From NCBI GenBank assembly GCA_028292405.1, contig JAQGMJ010000010.1:19242-83241 (forward strand): a stretch of DNA of 64,000 nt, in the 5' to 3' direction. The notes below the pieces were generated by a model. That model searched no databases and was not told the origin of the DNA. It saw only the letters and a list, made by a program, of their open reading frames with translations. A program made the translations under genes and the position numbers. Every line of letters starts with the position of its first letter. Position 1 is the stretch's first letter. Of this stretch, positions 49,313-59,430 are shown in pieces. This stretch comes from Betaproteobacteria bacterium (GTDB lineage: Bacteria > Pseudomonadota > Gammaproteobacteria > Burkholderiales > JAEUOS01).

Positions 49313-49405
49313 AAATGCATGCTGCGGCTGCGCGCAAATGACGGCAAATGATGGTGGTTTCTAACTACGCCTGTTGTTAGCAGGTACCGACCGAGCACCC
49401 CACCG

Positions 49406-49435
49406 GTGTCATCCTGAACGCAGTGAAGGATCTGC
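49406..49435. repeat. short intergenic palindrome of the ATCCTGA...GAAGGAT type
   Basis: The sequence GTCATCCTGAACG followed by CAGTGAAGGATC is an imperfect palindrome. Similar short elements are scattered in intergenic regions of many bacterial genomes. Only one copy was found in this window. Confidence 0.5.
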
Positions 49436-49532
49436 TTTTCGTTCGCGTAGCTAAAACGCGGCTTACCAAAACAACAGTAAACAACAGGTTTTTTTCCACA
49501 CCCCGCATCCCGCGGTTCAGCACCAACCTGAC

Positions 49533-49552
49533 AAAACCTGATGTTTTTCGCA
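49533..49552 (+). repeat. direct repeat copy B
   Basis: AAAACCTGATGTTTTTCGCA, second copy of the repeat at 49293-49312; both are in the non-coding low-GC stretch. Confidence 0.45.
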
Positions 49553-50109
49553 AACCCGCAAACGCCACTCACCGCACGTTTCGCCGCATCGCTCAAGCGG
49601 CTACTACAAATGTAGTTTTCACCGCCGTCTTCATGCCGCCCTGCCCAGGGCTTGTCGCTCACTCCGGCAAGCCAGAAAAAAGACATGAAAGGAAATGCGC
49701 TGCGAAAAGAAAAGATGAACTGCAGTCGTCGAGAGTCGCCAGCCTGGACACCAGCATACCGAAGTCCGACAACTAAGTGTGGTTGATTTTCGCCGCTGCT
49801 GCCCGTCACATGGAAGCACACTGCCGGGATCAGAATTCTCCTGAATGGCACTCTCAAAATGCCACGTTGCCACCGGCAGTTGTCGGCCCTAAGCGGCCTC
49901 CCGAAGGCTCGGTCATTTGTAACAGCCCGGCCGGCAGGATGGTTGGAGTTTTGGCGGTGAACTGGCGGCGGAGTGCGACTCCGGTCTGAACTTTCGTATT
50001 ATTGCGGCGGCGGCGCTTTTGCGGCAGAGTCGTGGCGAACGGTCGGACGTCGCCTAAAGGCGGTCAATTTCACCAATCTGATATAGGTACAAAGGGGGTC
50101 GGCGCAACC

Positions 50110-50676
50110 ATGCTAACGAGAGTTGGGTTCCTGATATTGCGACTCGTATATCCAGCAACGTTGGGAAAGTTGTTTTTTCTCGCATTGGCCGGGTTGATGT
50201 GGTTGATCTTCAGTTCGTCGTTTATCGACTCACGGCCGGAGCAACTGAGGGTTACATCGGGAAAAGCGTTAGTCGAAACGTATTCACTTTATTCCGGTCA
50301 ACACGGCCAGGAGAAAATGACGTCGAGCATGCTTTTTATTAACTCGACGGACGGTCCTCACCAATATTCGTGCCCTCCAAGGAGGATCGACTGCGTCGCA
50401 TTGATGGATAAAACCGTCACCGTAACGTGGGCTCCGCAAAGATTTCCTTCGTGGCACGAAGCGTCGGCAATTCGCGTCGTCGTCGGAATTGTTGTTGACG
50501 GAAAGGTACTTCTTAAGAAGGAAGACGGGCTTGCATATTTTGAGGAGCAGGAATCTTCAGGACTCCATATCGTAGAAGGCCTTCTCATACCTTATTTCGT
50601 GCTCGTGTTTGTGTTCAGTGCTTCAAATGCCATCCGAGAAAGGAAATTGAAAAAAAGTGACGGCGTGTTAGCGTAG
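50110..50676 (+). CDS. hypothetical membrane protein, atypical composition
   Basis: The 188-residue protein has a hydrophobic segment at about residues 14-38 (LGKLFFLALAGLMWLIFSSS), a soluble domain of about 110 residues with a CPPRRIDC pair of cysteines, and a second span near 155-175 (LIPYFVLVFVFSA). The soluble part is likely periplasmic. Codon use is less GC-rich than the host genes, suggesting acquisition. An AAAGGGGGT site lies upstream of the ATG. No family was recognised; the layout is like DUF3592-type proteins, but this is only an impression. Confidence 0.65.
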   Translation: MLTRVGFLILRLVYPATLGKLFFLALAGLMWLIFSSSFIDSRPEQLRVTSGKALVETYSLYSGQHGQEKMTSSMLFINSTDGPHQYSCPPRRIDCVALMDKTVTVTWAPQRFPSWHEASAIRVVVGIVVDGKVLLKKEDGLAYFEEQESSGLHIVEGLLIPYFVLVFVFSASNAIRERKLKKSDGVLA

Positions 50677-50993
50677 TCGTACTCCGCAAGAATTCCTCGA
50701 CATTTTGTCGCGAAGAAATTTGACTTTGAGTGACCGCTTCCTGGAAGCGCGACAGGCCGGTTTGGGTCGAAAGCGCCGGTTATAGAAAGGTAGCGCAATC
50801 GGCAGAAATGCGATATGGAGCGGTCACTGGCCCACCTCCGACTATTGATACTTTGAGTTTATTGCCACCTGACTTCGAGCAAATTGCACAGAATAAATCC
50901 AGATACTGCCATGCAGCCCACATCTAACTTATTAATGCAATCGATCGCCGTTGGCACCTTCAGATCGTTGCGTTGCAAATCGCCGGAATAGCC
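50677..50993. other. 317-base intergenic stretch with a repeat element
   Basis: No gene is seen. It contains a repeat element with terminal arms TGACCGCT (50731-50738) and AGCGGTCA (50819-50826). Confidence 0.6.
50728..50826 (+). repeat. intergenic repeat element, copy 1
   Basis: The first 26 bases (50728-50753) match 51530-51555 at 25 positions. The end arms TGACCGCT and AGCGGTCA are inverted repeats, and an internal CGCTTCC/GGAAGCG palindrome is present. Confidence 0.6.
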
Positions 50994-51488
50994 TTGATCA
51001 AGCGAAAAGTCATATTTGCCTCGTTTGTTGTTGCTGCGGCCCTTGTTTCGATCGGATATTACGCATCAAACAAGGTTCATTTTGTTGACGTAAATCCAGG
51101 GATCGCCTTTGGACAGACTTTCTTTAATCGATTGGAAAGTGGCGACACCGACCAGCCCTCGGCCATGTATTCGAACGAACTCCGACAGCAGCCGCAATGG
51201 GAGAGCACTGGGGGCAAATTGTTGCCCGGCCTCCAGAGTCGCTTTGGAATCGTTAAAGCGGTAAGCCTGACGGAGGCAAAAGTTATTCCCAATAATGAAG
51301 TGGCTTGCTTCTTACTTCGCTACAGCGTGAACCGGCCGAGCCTCGCGAGCGATGAGCAGTTGATAGTTTGTCCCGAAAGCAATCCAGCACATTTCGTAGT
51401 CGCCGGACACCGACTCACGAGGTTAGATACGAAACAGACAATATCGTTTGGAATAACTGTCGACGAAGCCAGTATTCATTTGCCTTAG
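50994..51488 (+). CDS. hypothetical protein with N-terminal membrane anchor
   Basis: The 164-residue protein has a basic start (IKRK) and a hydrophobic segment VIFASFVVAAALVSIGYYA, so it is secreted or anchored in the inner membrane. The remainder has no recognised domain. There is no early in-frame ATG; TTG codons at 50973 and 50994 are possible starts, and the second has a GGAATAG sequence before it. Composition is lower in GC than the host. It lies between two copies of an intergenic repeat. Confidence 0.55.
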   Translation: MIKRKVIFASFVVAAALVSIGYYASNKVHFVDVNPGIAFGQTFFNRLESGDTDQPSAMYSNELRQQPQWESTGGKLLPGLQSRFGIVKAVSLTEAKVIPNNEVACFLLRYSVNRPSLASDEQLIVCPESNPAHFVVAGHRLTRLDTKQTISFGITVDEASIHLP

Positions 51489-51529
51489 TTGCGTTCTTGG
51501 CGAGTAACCTTGCGGTTCAGCTTCACAGT

Positions 51530-51581
51530 GAGTGACCGCTTCCTGGAAGCTCGACTGACGGCAACGGGTCGGAAGCGGTCA
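51530..51581 (+). repeat. intergenic repeat element, copy 2
   Basis: TGACCGCTTCC (51533-51543) and GGAAGCGGTCA (51571-51581) are perfect 11-base inverted arms. The first 26 bases match copy 1. Confidence 0.65.
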
Positions 51582-51634
51582 CCGCAAAGAATGCGGACAC
51601 CGAAGAAGATTGAAGAAAATGGAGGAGACACGCC

Positions 51635-52519
51635 ATGAAGGGTTCGATCAGGCGCAACATTCTGAAAACAGCCGCGGCCGCAACGGCAGCAGCGGCGACG
51701 CCGCGCTTGCTTGCGCAGCAGGCCAACAAAGGAGCAACCACCATGTCGATCTACGAAAAGGGGCCCGTTCGCATCCACTATGAGGTGGCCGGTTCGGGGT
51801 TTCCGCTGTTGCTCATCGCCGGCGGCGGGCTCAACTCGGCGATGGCGCGCCTGACGAATCCGTTTGATGCGGTCGCGGAGTTCAAGGGAGAGTACCGCTG
51901 CATCGCGTCGGACCTGCGCAATGCCAACGAGGGACAATCGTTCGGGCCGCTCGAAGCCGAGCGGCCATGGGACGGCTATACGGATGACCACCTGGCACTG
52001 ATGGATCATCTGGGCATCGACAAGTTCATGGTGATGGGCTTTTGCATCGGCGGGCCGCTGGCCTGGAACCTGATCCAGCGCGCGCCGGACCGCGTTGTCG
52101 CGGCCGTGATGGCGCAGCCCAGCGGTTCGCGCCCGGAAGCGCGCGATTTTTTCTACGACGGCAACATGAAGGGCTGGGGGCCGGAACTGGTGAAGCGCCG
52201 GCCCGAGATCACGATGGAAATGGTCGACCGGTTTCTGACCAGGATGTACCGGACCAATCCCGATTTTGTCTTTACCGTGACACGCGACTTCGTGCGCCAA
52301 TGCCGCACGCCGGTGCTGATATTGCCGGACGACATCCCGCCGCATCCCTACGCGGTGGCGATGGAGGCGGCCATGCTGGCCCCGAATGCCGAAGTAAGCG
52401 TATACCCGTGGAAGGAACCGAAGGAGCGCATGCCCCTGGCGATACGGCAAATGCGTTCGTTCCTGCGGGCACATCACCCCGCGCTTGCGACTTCGCGTGG
52501 GTTGAAGCAGAACGCCTGA
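51635..52519 (+). CDS. alpha/beta hydrolase with Cys nucleophile and Tat-like signal
   Basis: The 294-residue protein has an N-terminal RRNILKTAAAATAAAA segment resembling a twin-arginine signal, then an alpha/beta-hydrolase fold. The nucleophile elbow reads GFCIGG, with cysteine in place of the common serine, as in dienelactone hydrolases. The oxyanion region is LIAGGGLNS. An internal ATG (MSIYEKG) at about residue 37 could start a cytoplasmic form. It is preceded by GGAGGAGAC. The substrate is unknown. Confidence 0.82.
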   Translation: MKGSIRRNILKTAAAATAAAATPRLLAQQANKGATTMSIYEKGPVRIHYEVAGSGFPLLLIAGGGLNSAMARLTNPFDAVAEFKGEYRCIASDLRNANEGQSFGPLEAERPWDGYTDDHLALMDHLGIDKFMVMGFCIGGPLAWNLIQRAPDRVVAAVMAQPSGSRPEARDFFYDGNMKGWGPELVKRRPEITMEMVDRFLTRMYRTNPDFVFTVTRDFVRQCRTPVLILPDDIPPHPYAVAMEAAMLAPNAEVSVYPWKEPKERMPLAIRQMRSFLRAHHPALATSRGLKQNA

Positions 52520-52534
52520 TGTCTACCTGGAGGG

Positions 52535-54225
<1,691 letters not shown>

Positions 54226-54420
54226 GAGCGGTATTCTGTTGGCGACCAGCGCAGCTTACAGCAGGCTGGGCAATGGCTCGGGTCGATGAGGCCGGTGGAG
54301 CACGCCCCCGCCCGAGCTCTTTTCGCAAATGCCGGAGGCTGCCAGCCTGCGTTTACGTTTTCGCGGTCCCGCATGACCTGCGCGGGCGCCGGATTCCGCC
54401 CGAGGTGATGGAGCACCAGG

Positions 54421-56583
54421 CTATGGTGACACCGCGGCCTTGGTTCGCGGCGCGGCCTTTGCCAGCACCTTTGCCAGGGCGGCGGCGAGTTCGTGCGATT
54501 GCACGGGCTTTTTCAGTATCTCGGCGATGCCGGCCGCGGCGGCGCGCTGGGCCATCATCGGGCCGATGTAGCCGCTGACGAGCAGGATGGGCAGGCCTTT
54601 ACGGCACTGGCGCAGTTGTTCGGCCAGTTCGGTGCCGGGGAGATCAGGCATCACTTCGTCGGTGATGACGGCGTCGAAGCACGCGGGGTCGGCCGCGAAG
54701 GCGGCAAGCGCGGCGCGGCTGTCGGAGAAGGTGGAGGGGCGGTAGCCGAGCCGGACCAGGATTTCCGAGGTGACGGCGAGCAGCGCCTCTTCGTCGTCGA
54801 CTACCAGCACGCGCTCGCCTTGGCCGCGCGGCGAGCGGCCGGCTGCCTGGTCGGACTCGACGGCGGCGTCGGCCCGCGGCAGGTAGATGATGAAGGCGCT
54901 GCCGTGGCCGGGGCTACTGACAACGTCGATGGCGCCGCCGGAGTCGGTGACGATGCCGTAGACCAGCGAGAGACCCAGGCCGGTGCCTTTGCCGACTTCC
55001 TTGGTGGTGAAAAAGGGCTCGAAGATGCGCGCGAGAATCGCCTCATCCATTCCCGGGCCGTTGTCCTGCACGGTAAGGCGGGCGTACGAACCCGGCGCGA
55101 GGGTGCCGTGCTGGAAGACGCGCTCCGAGGCGAGATCGGCTGCCTCCAGGGTCACGACAAGCTCGCCCGCGCCGTTCATCGCGTGCAGGGCATTGGTGTA
55201 CAGGTTCATCGCCACCTGGTGCAGTTGCGTGGCATCGCCGATCACCGCGACCGGGCCGGGAGGCAACTGCGTGACCAGCCGCACGTCGCCGGCGAGCGAG
55301 CCGCGCACCAGGTCGAGGGTCTCGGCGACGACGCGGCCGAGGTCGACGGCGACGCGCTTGCCGCGCTGGCTGCTGCTGTAGGTGAGGATCTGGTCGACCA
55401 GGTCGCGCGCGCGGTTCGCCGCCTTCAGGACATTTTGCGCATAGCGCTGTAGGCGTGACCCCGCGGGCGTTTCTTCGGCCAGCATTTCGCCGTAGCCGAG
55501 GATGCCGCCGAGGATGTTGTTGAAGTCGTGGGCGATGCCGCCGGCCAGGCGCCCCACCGCTTCCATTTTCTCGGCCTGGCGCAGGCGCCGCTCCAGGCGC
55601 GCGTGCTCGGCTTCGGCCAGGCCGCGCTCGCGCTGCATGGCGCGCTCGCGGCGGTCCAGGCCGAGGGCGGCGAGCAGGATGAGCGCGAGCATGGCGCCGG
55701 AGGTGAGCAGGGTGCGCAGGGCGATGCGCCAGGCTTCGCCGTACCAGGGCGCGAGCACCGCGTCTTCCGTGGCGCCTACGGTGACGCGCAGCGGAAAGCC
55801 GCGCACGGCGACCACCGACAGGAGTGCGCGCTGGCGGGCGATCGGGCTGGTGGCCCATCCGGTGAAACGCCCGTTGCGATCGAACGCGGAGGTAATTTCC
55901 GTATCGAAGAACCTGCGCCCGCGCGCCTCGCCGGGGTCCGGCACCCGGGTGATCACGGTGCCGTCGCGATTGCTCAGGTTGATGAAGCCGCCGTCGCCGA
56001 GCTCGATGGTGCGGTAAAGCCGGTCGAAATTTTCGACTTCCATCAGGGCGGCGACGACGCCGTCGAAGGCGCCGCTGGGGAGGCTCAAGCGCCGCGTCAT
56101 GACGAAGCGCCACTTGGCCGAGCCGCCGAGGTAGGGGTCGCTGAGGAACAGGCCGGCGTCGTGGCCTTTGCGCTGGGCGATGAAAAACGGGCGCTCGGTC
56201 ATGTTCCTGACGAACGACGGGGTCTCGTTGGTGCGGCCGACGACGTTGCCTTGCGCATCGATCACCAGGAAGGCGGCGACCTGGGGAATGTGGACCATGG
56301 CGTCGCGCAGGCGCGGTGCGATGGCCGCGGCGCGGGCGGCGGAACCTTCCTGCACGGCATCGCGCAGCACCAGGTCGACGGCTTCCATGGCACCGGCGCT
56401 CTGCTCGGCCAGCAGCGCGGAGAGGTTGGACAAGTCGCGGCGGGCGCGCAACTCGGTGCGGTCGCGATCGACCCGCACGTCCCAGACGGCGGAGGCGACG
56501 TTGATGCCGACCAGCACGAAGCCGAGCGCGACCAGCGCGCGGCGCAGCGTGATGCGGGAGGCCGCCGAGCGCGCGGGCGGCAT
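54421..56583 (-). CDS. hybrid sensor histidine kinase with Cache-type sensor and receiver
   Basis: The 720-residue inner-membrane kinase has two transmembrane segments (about 14-33 and 285-310) enclosing a periplasmic dCache-like domain ([20 protein letters not shown] region). It continues with HisKA (H352 in [10 protein letters not shown]), HATPase ([27 protein letters not shown]) and a C-terminal receiver (D642 in [11 protein letters not shown]). It likely passes phosphate to the receiver protein encoded 6 bases upstream. The signal is not known. Confidence 0.93.
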   Translation of the reverse strand: MPPARSAASRITLRRALVALGFVLVGINVASAVWDVRVDRDRTELRARRDLSNLSALLAEQSAGAMEAVDLVLRDAVQEGSAARAAAIAPRLRDAMVHIPQVAAFLVIDAQGNVVGRTNETPSFVRNMTERPFFIAQRKGHDAGLFLSDPYLGGSAKWRFVMTRRLSLPSGAFDGVVAALMEVENFDRLYRTIELGDGGFINLSNRDGTVITRVPDPGEARGRRFFDTEITSAFDRNGRFTGWATSPIARQRALLSVVAVRGFPLRVTVGATEDAVLAPWYGEAWRIALRTLLTSGAMLALILLAALGLDRRERAMQRERGLAEAEHARLERRLRQAEKMEAVGRLAGGIAHDFNNILGGILGYGEMLAEETPAGSRLQRYAQNVLKAANRARDLVDQILTYSSSQRGKRVAVDLGRVVAETLDLVRGSLAGDVRLVTQLPPGPVAVIGDATQLHQVAMNLYTNALHAMNGAGELVVTLEAADLASERVFQHGTLAPGSYARLTVQDNGPGMDEAILARIFEPFFTTKEVGKGTGLGLSLVYGIVTDSGGAIDVVSSPGHGSAFIIYLPRADAAVESDQAAGRSPRGQGERVLVVDDEEALLAVTSEILVRLGYRPSTFSDSRAALAAFAADPACFDAVITDEVMPDLPGTELAEQLRQCRKGLPILLVSGYIGPMMAQRAAAAGIAEILKKPVQSHELAAALAKVLAKAAPRTKAAVSP

Positions 56584-56589
56584 TGCGAT

Positions 56590-57009
56590 TTATTCCGCCG
56601 GGCCGAGGATTTCGGCGACCGCGCCGATGAAATCGGCGCGCTTGACGGGCTTGCCGAAGGTGCGGGCGGCGCCGGCTTCGAGCGCCTCTTCGGCGCTGAG
56701 TCCGTGCCCGGAATTGAAATGGCCGGAGATCGCGATGATGCGCGTTTCCGGATGCTGTTGCCTGAGCTTGGCGATGGCCGCGGCGCCGCTGGCGCCAGGC
56801 ATGGTCATGTCGGTGACGATCAGCGCGGGGCGGACCCGGCGTGCCTGCGCAAGGCCGCTCTGGCAGTCGCCTGCCTTGCGGACGCGGTAGCCGGCGGCGT
56901 CGAGCCAGTCGGCGACCAGTTCGCGCATCACGGCATCGTCGTCGATCACCAGAACGTCGACGGGAATAGTTGCGGCCTCGCTCACCCGGTCATTCCAATC
57001 TGCCTGCAT
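56590..57009 (-). CDS. single-domain response regulator
   Basis: The 139-residue receiver has the acidic pair in VIDDDAVM, the phosphoacceptor D67 in IVTDMTMPG and the lysine in FGKPVKRADF. It has no output domain. It ends 6 bases upstream of the hybrid kinase gene on the same strand, so the two form a signalling unit. Upstream of it is a very stable inverted repeat (57034-57080). Confidence 0.9.
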   Translation of the reverse strand: MQADWNDRVSEAATIPVDVLVIDDDAVMRELVADWLDAAGYRVRKAGDCQSGLAQARRVRPALIVTDMTMPGASGAAAIAKLRQQHPETRIIAISGHFNSGHGLSAEEALEAGAARTFGKPVKRADFIGAVAEILGPAE

Positions 57010-57033
57010 GGCACATAGTTTACAGCGCCCACG

Positions 57034-57080
57034 CCCGCTTCGGCGCGCCGCGGTGTTGGCTCGCGGCGCGCCGAAGCGGG
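57034..57080. repeat. 19-base perfect inverted repeat
   Basis: The arms at 57034-57052 and 57062-57080 (left arm starts CCCGCTTCGGCGCGCC) are perfect complements with a 9-base loop. It lies between the receiver protein gene and a small secreted-protein gene on the minus strand. There is no T-tract, so it could be a processing or stabilising hairpin, a Rho-independent variant, or a protein site. Confidence 0.75.
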
Positions 57081-57134
57081 AAGGGGCAATGCGGCGCGAA
57101 GGCGATGCGGCGAGGCACCGCCGTCACATGTCGC

Positions 57135-57395
57135 TCAAGGCAGGCCGTCTTCGGACTCGTTGTACTCGGAGCTGACGAACGGCTTCTGGGCCTTTTGCTC
57201 GCCGGCATTGGCCTTGGTGTCGGCGGGCGCGGGGGCCGAGGCGGCGGCCGGCTGGAACGGCGCGCCGGTCATGGCCGACGGCACCGGCTTTTTCATCAGC
57301 CAGTCGTTGTCGGGAATGCCGTCGGCTGCGGCGAAGGCGCCAGGGGCCGCGAGCGCAGCCGCAAGGGCGAAAATCAGTTTGGTGGTGGTTTGCAT
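57135..57395 (-). CDS. small secreted hypothetical protein
   Basis: The 86-residue protein has a signal peptide (about residues 1-23, ending AFA) and a short low-complexity body rich in alanine, proline and lysine. DNDWLMKKPVPSAMTG is the only distinctive segment. No family was recognised. The gene precedes the receiver/kinase pair by 126 bases. Confidence 0.65.
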   Translation of the reverse strand: MQTTTKLIFALAAALAAPGAFAAADGIPDNDWLMKKPVPSAMTGAPFQPAAASAPAPADTKANAGEQKAQKPFVSSEYNESEDGLP

Positions 57396-57490
57396 ATCGC
57401 ACTCCTAGGAAAGAATTGGCGAGAAAATTCCCGCTGACGCCATTTAAGGCTTCCCCGATGGCGATTGGCTTACAATCCCCGGCAGCTTTA

Positions 57491-57502
57491 TTACAGTTGT
57501 AA
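57491..57502. promoter_or_regulatory. palindrome upstream of the OmpR-type regulator gene
   Basis: TTACAGTTGTAA lies 34 bases upstream of the regulator start and 5' of a TACACT sequence. It could be an autoregulatory site. Confidence 0.3.
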
Positions 57503-57535
57503 GAAACGGCCGGATCCGCGGGTACACTCGGCCCC

Positions 57536-58303
57536 ATGATGAATATCGAAGCCATGAGCCACGATACTCAGACACCGGCGCACGTGACCTTGCCGCATGT
57601 GCTGGTCGTCGACGACGATCCGACGATCCGTGAATTGATCTCCGACTACCTGGGGAACAACGAGTTGCGCGTCAGTACGGTTGCCGACGGCGCGGCCATG
57701 CAGGCGCTGCTGGCCACCGAAGTGGTCGACCTGATCGTGCTGGACTTGAAGCTCAGGCAGGAGGACGGCATGGTGCTGGCGCGCCGGCTGCGCGACGAGT
57801 CGGCCATCCCCATCGTCATGTTGACGGGCCGGGCCGAGGAGGCCGACCGCGTGATGGGCCTGGAACTGGGCGCCGACGATTACCTGACCAAGCCTTTCAG
57901 CCCGCGCGAGCTGCTGGCGCGGATTCGTACCGTGCTGCGCCGGCGCCGCGCCGAAGTGCGGCAGGGGCGGCCGGAAGGCATCCGCGCCTATCGCTTCGAC
58001 GGCTGGGAACTCAATCTGGGCACGCGGCGCCTGGCGGACCGCGAGGGCACGACCGTGCCCCTGAGCAACGGCGAGTTCAGCCTGCTGGTGGCGCTGCTGG
58101 GCGCGCCGGACCGCATTCTTTCGCGCGACCAGTTGCTCGACCTCTCGCGGCTGCACAATGACGACGTCTACAACCGCTCGGTGGATGTGCAGATCATGCG
58201 CCTGCGCCGCAAGATCGAGAAGGACCCGGCGGCGCCGCGCTATATACGTACCGAGCGCGGCGCCGGCTACCTGTTCGGCGTCGCTGTCGAAACCGTGTAC
58301 TGA
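57536..58303 (+). CDS. OmpR/PhoB-family response regulator
   Basis: The 255-residue regulator has a receiver domain (VVDDDPT, phosphoacceptor D70 in IVLDLKL, lysine in LTKPFS) and a C-terminal winged helix with VPLSNGEFSLLVALL and VDVQIMRLRRKIE...YIRTERGAGYLF. No sensor kinase gene is adjacent, so it is an orphan in this window. The first ATG at 57536 was used; ATGs at 57539 and 57554 are in frame. It is closest to the TorR/KdpE group by eye, but that is not certain. Confidence 0.93.
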   Translation: MMNIEAMSHDTQTPAHVTLPHVLVVDDDPTIRELISDYLGNNELRVSTVADGAAMQALLATEVVDLIVLDLKLRQEDGMVLARRLRDESAIPIVMLTGRAEEADRVMGLELGADDYLTKPFSPRELLARIRTVLRRRRAEVRQGRPEGIRAYRFDGWELNLGTRRLADREGTTVPLSNGEFSLLVALLGAPDRILSRDQLLDLSRLHNDDVYNRSVDVQIMRLRRKIEKDPAAPRYIRTERGAGYLFGVAVETVY

Positions 58304-58413
58304 TAAAACGATCGCGGGCCAGCCTGTCCCTGCATGGCGGGATCGCGCTGCATGGCCTGGCGCCCTTTTCGGCGCGGGCCGGGCGCCTCAAATTCCGGCA
58401 GATCCGAGGCCGA

Positions 58414-58680
58414 TCAGCCCTTCGCGTCGGCCGTGCACTTTTTCACGAACGCCGACTTCGCCGCGCCGGCGAGCGGCTTGCCGTCCTTGTCCACGGCCTT
58501 GCTTTCGCATGCCGCGACGGCCGGCGGCGGGGTGGCGGCCTTGGTGGTGGATTCCTGCACCTGGTTGACGGGCGCGGAGGGGAGCACATTGGGGCCGGGG
58601 CGGGCGTTGGTCTGGGACTGCGCCTGGGTGGCGGCGGCCAACAGCAGGCTGGAAAACAGGACGACGGCGAATCTGGACAT
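58414..58680 (-). CDS. PsiF-repeat small secreted protein, one repeat
   Basis: The 88-residue protein has a signal peptide (about residues 1-21, ending TQA) and one C-terminal repeat of the pattern C-x-x-K-A-V-x-K-D-G-K-P-L-A-G-A-A-K-x-x-F-x-K-K-C. This resembles the PsiF repeat of phosphate-starvation-inducible proteins. The paired cysteines may form a disulfide in the periplasm. The start at 58680 begins the signal peptide. It is a paralogue of the next gene. Confidence 0.75.
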   Translation of the reverse strand: MSRFAVVLFSSLLLAAATQAQSQTNARPGPNVLPSAPVNQVQESTTKAATPPPAVAACESKAVDKDGKPLAGAAKSAFVKKCTADAKG

Positions 58681-58777
58681 GGCGGGTCTCCTCTTTATTG
58701 ATTGGCCATTCTGGAACACAAAGGGCGGACTCGACCGCATCTTGCAGCCGGACCCGCCCGTTTTGGGTAACGCCTGA

Positions 58778-59221
58778 TCAGCCCTTGGCGTCGGCCTTGC
58801 ACTTCTTGATGGAGGCGGCCTTGGCGGCGCCGGCCAGCGGCTTGCCGTCTTTGCTCACGGCCTTGGCTTCGCAGGCATCGGCACCCTTGGCGTCGGCGGC
58901 CTTGGTATCGCCGCCCTTGGCGTCGGCTTCGCACTTCTTGATCGAGGAGGCCTTGGCGGCGCCGGCAAGCGGCTTGCCGTTTTTGTCGACGGCCTTGGAC
59001 TCGCAGGCGGAGCCGGAGGGGGCGGTGGCCGTGATGGAACCCGCGCTGTCGGCGTTGCATTTTTTCAGGAAGGCGGTTTTGGCGGCGCCGGCCAGGGGCT
59101 TGCCATCCTTGCTGACGGCCTTGGCTTCGCAAGAGACGGCGTCAGCGGCGGCAGCGGGCTGCGCGAAGGCGAGGTTGCCGAGAAGTAGACAGGAAAGGAC
59201 AGCAGTGGTGAGTCTGGACAT
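58778..59221 (-). CDS. PsiF-repeat small secreted protein, three repeats
   Basis: The 147-residue protein has a signal peptide (about residues 1-26) and three copies of the same cysteine-bracketed repeat, CEAKAVSKDGKPLAG and similar, spaced by about 35-40 residues. It lies 97 bases upstream of its one-repeat paralogue on the same strand. Repeat number seems to have changed by duplication. Function unknown; PsiF in E. coli is induced by phosphate starvation. Confidence 0.78.
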   Translation of the reverse strand: MSRLTTAVLSCLLLGNLAFAQPAAAADAVSCEAKAVSKDGKPLAGAAKTAFLKKCNADSAGSITATAPSGSACESKAVDKNGKPLAGAAKASSIKKCEADAKGGDTKAADAKGADACEAKAVSKDGKPLAGAAKAASIKKCKADAKG

Positions 59222-59340
59222 TTTGGGTTCTCCTCTGGGATTGGGTCGGCGGTAGCCGGAAAGCAAGATAGCACGGCGCGTGCTATTGCTTCAACGCGGG
59301 TTGCCATGCAAAGGATGACCGGGCAGGTGAAAAACAGGTT

Positions 59341-59382
59341 CGCCCCGCAAGGGGGCGCTTGCTCATGGCTTGCGCCATGAGC
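59341..59382. terminator. tandem hairpins after the GST gene
   Basis: CGCCCC/GGGGCG (59341-59357) and GCTCATGGC/GCCATGAGC (59361-59382) are adjacent hairpins; on the minus strand they are followed by GAACCTGTTTTTC. They may end the GST transcript. Confidence 0.4.
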
Positions 59383-59430
59383 GGCGCGGCCTGCACCCGG
59401 AATGACAGCGCGGAGACGGGTCTCAGGTAG

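Larger units (their letters stand above)
49237..50109. other. 873-base non-coding stretch with repeats
   Basis: No convincing gene is seen. ORFs here (for example 49423-49776) lack host codon use and known motifs. The stretch is lower in GC and holds a widespread intergenic palindrome (49406-49435), an 18-of-20 direct repeat (49293-49312 and 49533-49552) and a small AAAACCA/TGGTTTT hairpin (49283-49307). It looks like degraded or acquired DNA. Confidence 0.6.

Noticed and set aside
49423..49776. 117-codon plus-strand ORF in the low-GC stretch
   Set aside because: No ribosome site, no motif, and it overlaps a short intergenic palindrome; coding status is not supported.
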